NCBI GenBank assembly: GCA_964427485.1
Contig: CAYRUP010000014.1
Span: 1 to 25,198, forward strand
DNA from: CAYRUP01 sp964427485
Lineage (GTDB): Bacteria; Pseudomonadota; Gammaproteobacteria; DSM-16500
Length of the DNA stretch: 25,198 nt
Reading direction: 5' to 3'
Shown here in pieces: positions 22,216 to 25,198 of this stretch; positions within the stretch are counted from its first letter, which is position 1, and every line of letters starts with the position of its first letter. The position numbers and the translations under genes are program-made. The notes beneath the pieces are model-generated. The model had not been told where the DNA came from and ran no database searches. It was given only the letters and a program-made list of their open reading frames with translations.

Positions 22216-22664
22216 CAGCTGAATTGCGTGAACTTTATCAGGAAACCATTATTGATCATGGTCGTCATCCGCGAAATTTTGGCGTACTCACGGATGCGAA
22301 TTTTCATAAAGAAGGATTTAACCCATTATGCGGGGATAAAATTCTTGTGCATGTGAAAGAAAAAGAGGGTGTTTTAGAAAAAATTCAGTTTGAAGGTTGT
22401 GGTTGCGCGATTTCAATGGCATCCGCATCATTGATGTCAGAAGTATTGCGTGGCAAAACCGTGCAAGAAGCCGAGGAAATTTTCGCCGCGTTTCATGAGT
22501 TGGTGACGGAAGGCCAACATTCGGAAAAATTGGGCAAACTTTTAGTGTTGGGTGGTGTGCGTGAATTTCCTGTGCGAGTGAAATGTGCGACTTTAGCGTG
22601 GCATACGTTAAAAGCGCTCCTCGGAAATGACAAAAAACCGGTGACGACGGAGGAAACAATATGA
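22212..22664 (+). CDS. sufU: SufU, sulfur-transfer / U-type Fe-S assembly protein
   Basis: The 150-residue protein is the SUF-type IscU homologue. The metal and thiol ligands are Cys40 and Asp42 in NPLCGD, Cys65 (with an extra Cys63) in EGCGCAISMASAS, and Cys125 in RVKCATLAWHTL. The roughly 20-residue segment between the second and third ligand regions, which distinguishes zinc-type SufU from IscU, is present around EGQHSEKLGKLLVLGGVREF. It probably receives sulfur from SufS, replacing SufE. It overlaps both neighbours by 4 bp. Confidence 0.93.
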   Translation: MTAELRELYQETIIDHGRHPRNFGVLTDANFHKEGFNPLCGDKILVHVKEKEGVLEKIQFEGCGCAISMASASLMSEVLRGKTVQEAEEIFAAFHELVTEGQHSEKLGKLLVLGGVREFPVRVKCATLAWHTLKALLGNDKKPVTTEETI

Positions 22665-23005
22665 CGATTGTCACATTAACGGATGCAGCCGCAGCGCATA
22701 TCAAATCCATGTTAACCAAACAGGATGGCGCGATTGGATTTCGTTTATCCATTAAAAAAACGGGGTGCTCGGGGTATTCTTATGTTCCCAAAATGATTGA
22801 ACAAAGCGCAGAACACGATATTCATTTTCTCGCACAAAATGATTTGGATATTTATATTGATCCCGAATGTGTTAGTTTTGTAAATGGATTGATTATTGAT
22901 TATGTGGCAGACAACATGGCTGGGTTGAAACAAAAACGCTTAGTCTTTATTAACCCCAACGAAAAAAACCGCTGCGGTTGCGGCGAGAGTTTTACAATAG
23001 AGTAG
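22661..23005 (+). CDS. sufA: A-type Fe-S carrier (SufA/IscA/ErpA family)
   Basis: A 114-residue A-type carrier that takes clusters from the scaffold to target proteins. The three ligands are Cys36 in KKTGCSGYSY and Cys105/Cys107 in NRCGCGESF. The gap between the first and second Cys is about five residues longer than in E. coli IscA, owing to a longer loop (QSAEHDIHF). The position in the operon favours SufA as the name, but sequence alone does not separate SufA from IscA or ErpA. It overlaps sufU by 4 bp; sufT follows after two bases. Confidence 0.9.
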   Translation: MTIVTLTDAAAAHIKSMLTKQDGAIGFRLSIKKTGCSGYSYVPKMIEQSAEHDIHFLAQNDLDIYIDPECVSFVNGLIIDYVADNMAGLKQKRLVFINPNEKNRCGCGESFTIE

Positions 23006-23007
23006 TT

Positions 23008-23532
23008 ATGTTTAAACAAGATACGATTGAAGTGCAACGCGATTGTGAAGCGATGCTGATTCCAACGGGCGTAAAAGTGACTTTACAAAAAGGTTCGTTG
23101 GTTTATATCACGCAAGCGCTCGGTAACGCCTACACGGTGTATGTCAACGGTAATCTCGCACGCGTGGCGGGAAAAGATGGCGATGCATTGGGTATGATTA
23201 TCATGGATGATCCTGATATTAATGAACTGGAAGGTTCGATTGAAGACAAAGTTTGGGAATTATTAAAAACATGTTTTGATCCAGAAATTCCAGTGAATAT
23301 TGTCGATCTTGGTTTGGTGTATGAATGTAAAGTGAATGATGCAAGTGTTGAAATCAAAATGACATTGACGGCTCCTGGTTGTGGAATGGGACCGGTGTTG
23401 GTTTCCGAAGTGGAACAAAAAGTTCGGATGATAAAAGAAGTCACGGATGTCAAAGTGGATTTAGTTTTTGATCCACCGTGGGACCGCAATATGATGTCGG
23501 ATGTCGCTAAATTACAATTAGGTATGTTGTAA
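23008..23532 (+). CDS. sufT: SufT, MIP18/DUF59-type Fe-S maturation factor
   Basis: The 174-residue protein has a short N-terminal part (to about 65) and a C-terminal MIP18/DUF59 domain with VWELLKTCFDPEIPVNIVDLGLVY, the MTLTAPGCGMGP segment and VFDPPWDRNMMSDVAKLQLG. This two-part build matches SufT of SUF operons in Xanthomonas-like and Coxiella-like bacteria; homologues aid maturation of Fe-S proteins. The ATG at 23008 gives the family start; a TTG at 22978 would overlap the carrier gene and lacks conservation. Confidence 0.9.
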   Translation: MFKQDTIEVQRDCEAMLIPTGVKVTLQKGSLVYITQALGNAYTVYVNGNLARVAGKDGDALGMIIMDDPDINELEGSIEDKVWELLKTCFDPEIPVNIVDLGLVYECKVNDASVEIKMTLTAPGCGMGPVLVSEVEQKVRMIKEVTDVKVDLVFDPPWDRNMMSDVAKLQLGML

Positions 23533-23546
23533 GAGAGGAAAACGAA

Positions 23547-23855
23547 ATGTCGATGCATGAAATGATTAAAAAACAAATTGAAGAAAATCCCGTGATTATT
23601 TATATGAAAGGAACGGCGCAATTTCCCCAGTGTGGTTTTTCCGCGCGTGCTGTTAGTATTTTAAAAGCGTGCGGCGTTACCCAGTTTGCTTCCATTAATG
23701 TGTTGGAAGAACCAGAAATCCGCCAAGCCATTAAAGAATTTTCCAACTGGCCGACGATTCCCCAACTTTATGTGAAGGGTGAATTTGTCGGGGGTAGCGA
23801 TATTATGGCGGAAATGTTTGAAAGTGGGGAGTTGCAGGAATTGTTGAAGAAATAA
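23547..23855 (+). CDS. grxD: Monothiol glutaredoxin (Grx4/GrxD type)
   Basis: A 102-residue CGFS glutaredoxin, which binds a [2Fe-2S] cluster with glutathione and hands it to carriers and enzymes. The active-site Cys29 lies in PQCGFSARAV, Lys21 in MKGT and the cis-proline region in WPTIPQLYVKGEFVGGSDI. A GAGGAAA ribosome site precedes it by a good distance. It is the last gene of the SUF operon, 14 bases after sufT, and is followed by palindromic repeat copy 3, which probably ends the transcript. Confidence 0.95.
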   Translation: MSMHEMIKKQIEENPVIIYMKGTAQFPQCGFSARAVSILKACGVTQFASINVLEEPEIRQAIKEFSNWPTIPQLYVKGEFVGGSDIMAEMFESGELQELLKK

Positions 23856-23861
23856 AAGGTC

Positions 23862-23964
23862 TAGACCCTCATCCCCTGCCCTTCTCCCGTAAACGGGAGA
23901 AGGGAGCTCTTAAGGTAATACTCCCTTCTCCCGCTTGCGGGAGAAGGGTCGGGGATGAGGGTCT
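23862..23964. repeat. Palindromic repeat family, copy 3
   Basis: This is the most symmetric copy. TAGACCCTCATCCCC and GGGGATGAGGGTCTA are perfect 15-bp terminal inverted repeats, enclosing hairpins at 23879-23904 and 23923-23948. The inner stems are CCCGT/ACGGG and CCCGC/GCGGG, again different from the other copies but fully paired. It fills the gap between the convergent grxD and mgtC genes and can serve as a two-way terminator. Confidence 0.9.
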
Positions 23965-23978
23965 AAATGTCTAAACTC

Positions 23979-24410
23979 CTATTTCCCCGTCAACTTCCTC
24001 CACCAAGGCAAGCGCGGTAAATATAAAAGCAGACACATCAGAATCGAAGTTAAAATACTTGTTAAATACAAACCAAATGAAACAGCCAGACCAATTGAAG
24101 CGGTTGCCCACAAGGTCGCAGCGGTTGTTAAACCACTGACATAATCGCCTTGGCGGAAAATGACGCCACCGCCCAAAAAGCCCACGCCACTTACCACCTG
24201 CGCCGCGATACGTGATGGATCAGAACCAACAACGCTGATAGACAATATGCCAAACACACAAGCGCCTAATGAGATAGCACCGTAGGTGCGAATGCCTGCA
24301 GATATGCCATGACGTTCTCGCTCCCAGCCAATGATGGCTCCTAATAAAAATGCAATGACGATACGAGCAAAAATTTCTAAATCAGGCTGCAGTTCTGAAA
24401 TTGTTAGCAT
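23979..24410 (-). CDS. MgtC/SapB-family membrane protein
   Basis: A 143-residue inner-membrane protein with about four or five hydrophobic segments. The family stretch IVIAFLLGAIIGWERERHGISAGIRTYGAISLGA and QVVSGVGFLGGGVIFRQGDYVSGLTTAATLWATASIGLA are clear. MgtC proteins of Salmonella and Mycobacterium support survival in macrophages and growth at low magnesium; here the soluble C-terminal domain of Salmonella MgtC is absent, so it is the short YhiD/SapB form. The ATG at 24410 is chosen for its GAGA spacing; ATG 24416 or TTG 24422 are alternatives. It begins 12 bases after tgt and is probably co-transcribed with it. Confidence 0.88.
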   Translation of the reverse strand: MLTISELQPDLEIFARIVIAFLLGAIIGWERERHGISAGIRTYGAISLGACVFGILSISVVGSDPSRIAAQVVSGVGFLGGGVIFRQGDYVSGLTTAATLWATASIGLAVSFGLYLTSILTSILMCLLLYLPRLPWWRKLTGK

Positions 24411-24422
24411 GGTCATTCTCAA

Positions 24423-25198
24423 TTATTTGTTGTCTGGAATTATCGTACTCGGTTTGGGGGGTGGTGTCATCATCAACTCCCTCATCCGCCCACACACTTC
24501 CTGCATAACATGAATATTATGAATACACGCAAGATTGCTATAAGCAAGTGCTTGCTGTTTAAATAAAAAATGCAAATAGGATCGAGTGTAATTTTTGCAG
24601 GTATAACACGCACAATTTTCCATAATGGGCTTTTGATCTTTTGCATAAATACTTTTTTTGATGAGGATTTTCCCCTGCTCTTGATCAGTCGCGAAACGCA
24701 GCCAATTATTTTCGAGAACAATCTTGCCGCAATACAGCGAACCATGTCGGGCATTGCGTGTTGGTGCGACACAATCAAAAATATCAATGCCTTTGGCTAC
24801 CACATCAATTAAATCCTGAGGATTAAGTCCCACACCCATGGTATAACGCGATTTATTTTCAGGCAGCATCGGCCGAACCCAATCGATTACTTCTGCCGTT
24901 TTCTGCATATCAAAACCAATCACTTCACCGCCAATCGCAATCCCATCTAAATCCGCTTCCAAAATAAATCGCGTGCTTTGCTCACGTAAATCAGGAAAGC
25001 TGCCACCCTGAATAATTCCAAACAACGCTTGTTGATAACCGTAAGCCGATCCCGATGTTTTATGATGTTCTGCAATCGATTCATGCAACCAACGATGAGT
25101 ACGTTCCATTGCTTGTAATGCAGCCTCGCGGCCACCTTGTTCAGGTGTGCATTCATCAAAAGCCATAATAATATCAGCACCAATTATTTTTTGTGCCT
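24423..25198 (-). CDS. tgt: Tgt, queuine tRNA-ribosyltransferase (5' part beyond the window)
   Basis: Tgt exchanges guanine at position 34 of certain tRNAs for preQ1, the product of QueF. The window holds the C-terminal two thirds; the frame runs on past the right edge (AQKIIGADIIMAFDECTPE at the edge side). FGIIQGGS, GEVIGF (where GGLAVGE is typical), the catalytic Asp in FDCVAPTRNARHG, and the zinc site CACYTC with the His in YLHFLF are all present. The internal Met at 25166 is not the true start. In many gammaproteobacteria yajC-secD follow tgt; here mgtC does. Confidence 0.95.
   Translation of the reverse strand, partial: AQKIIGADIIMAFDECTPEQGGREAALQAMERTHRWLHESIAEHHKTSGSAYGYQQALFGIIQGGSFPDLREQSTRFILEADLDGIAIGGEVIGFDMQKTAEVIDWVRPMLPENKSRYTMGVGLNPQDLIDVVAKGIDIFDCVAPTRNARHGSLYCGKIVLENNWLRFATDQEQGKILIKKSIYAKDQKPIMENCACYTCKNYTRSYLHFLFKQQALAYSNLACIHNIHVMQEVCGRMRELMMTPPPKPSTIIPDNK

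Noticed and set aside
23130..23621. Long minus-strand frame antisense to sufT
   Set aside because: It is a shadow of sufT and the start of grxD; low-complexity translation with no known domain.

Overview
The window reads as chromosome of a gammaproteobacterium, most likely in the Legionellales (Coxiella, Rickettsiella, Aquicella and Berkiella relatives). This is inferred from the conserved rpmH-rnpA-yidD-yidC-mnmE and mnmG-rsmG-parA blocks, a FolK-FolP fusion, an Xanthomonas/Coxiella-type SUF operon led by an Rrf2 regulator, MgtC, and an ankyrin-repeat protein of the kind used as an effector by intracellular bacteria. No 16S or other species marker is present, so genus is not assigned.

Layout. 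Positions 75-4221 (minus strand) hold queF, parA, rsmG and mnmG, tightly packed with 4- and 11-bp overlaps. A small exported thioredoxin-like gene (4417-4815) and two hairpin repeats separate them from mnmE, yidC, yidD, rnpA and rpmH (5073-8822, minus), which are read from a clear sigma70 promoter at 8863-8891. To the right is an AT-rich gene-free stretch with DnaA-box-like 9-mers, then folC (9189-10418, plus), then a second, diverged copy of the same AT-rich stretch. This is the best candidate for the replication origin, and it is split around folC. Next come a 26-residue lipoprotein and two outer-membrane beta-barrel proteins (10737-12321). A minus-strand block follows (12467-16391): ankyrin protein, Kv-beta-like aldo/keto reductase, folB and folKP. 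A 48-codon antitoxin-tail gene is followed at once by a nested palindromic repeat. From 16950 to 23855 (plus) lies a complete SUF Fe-S assembly operon: Rrf2/IscR-like regulator, sufB, sufC, sufD, sufS, sufU, an A-type carrier, sufT and a CGFS glutaredoxin. The right end has mgtC and a 5'-truncated tgt on the minus strand.

How the genes fit together. FolB, FolK-FolP and FolC supply several steps of folate synthesis. MnmE and MnmG jointly modify the tRNA wobble uridine and both depend on folate. QueF and Tgt serve queuosine synthesis at the wobble guanine. The SUF operon builds Fe-S clusters under control of a regulator that keeps IscR-like cysteine ligands, with a palindrome overlapping its start point. 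YidC/YidD insert membrane proteins, and the barrel proteins, MgtC and the ankyrin protein suggest host-associated life.

The most unusual features are the duplicated origin-like segment flanking folC with no dnaA beside it, parA without parB, a three-copy palindromic repeat family with compensating stem changes always placed at gene 3' ends (one copy supplies the stop codon of folKP), and the nested repeat beside an orphan antitoxin tail.
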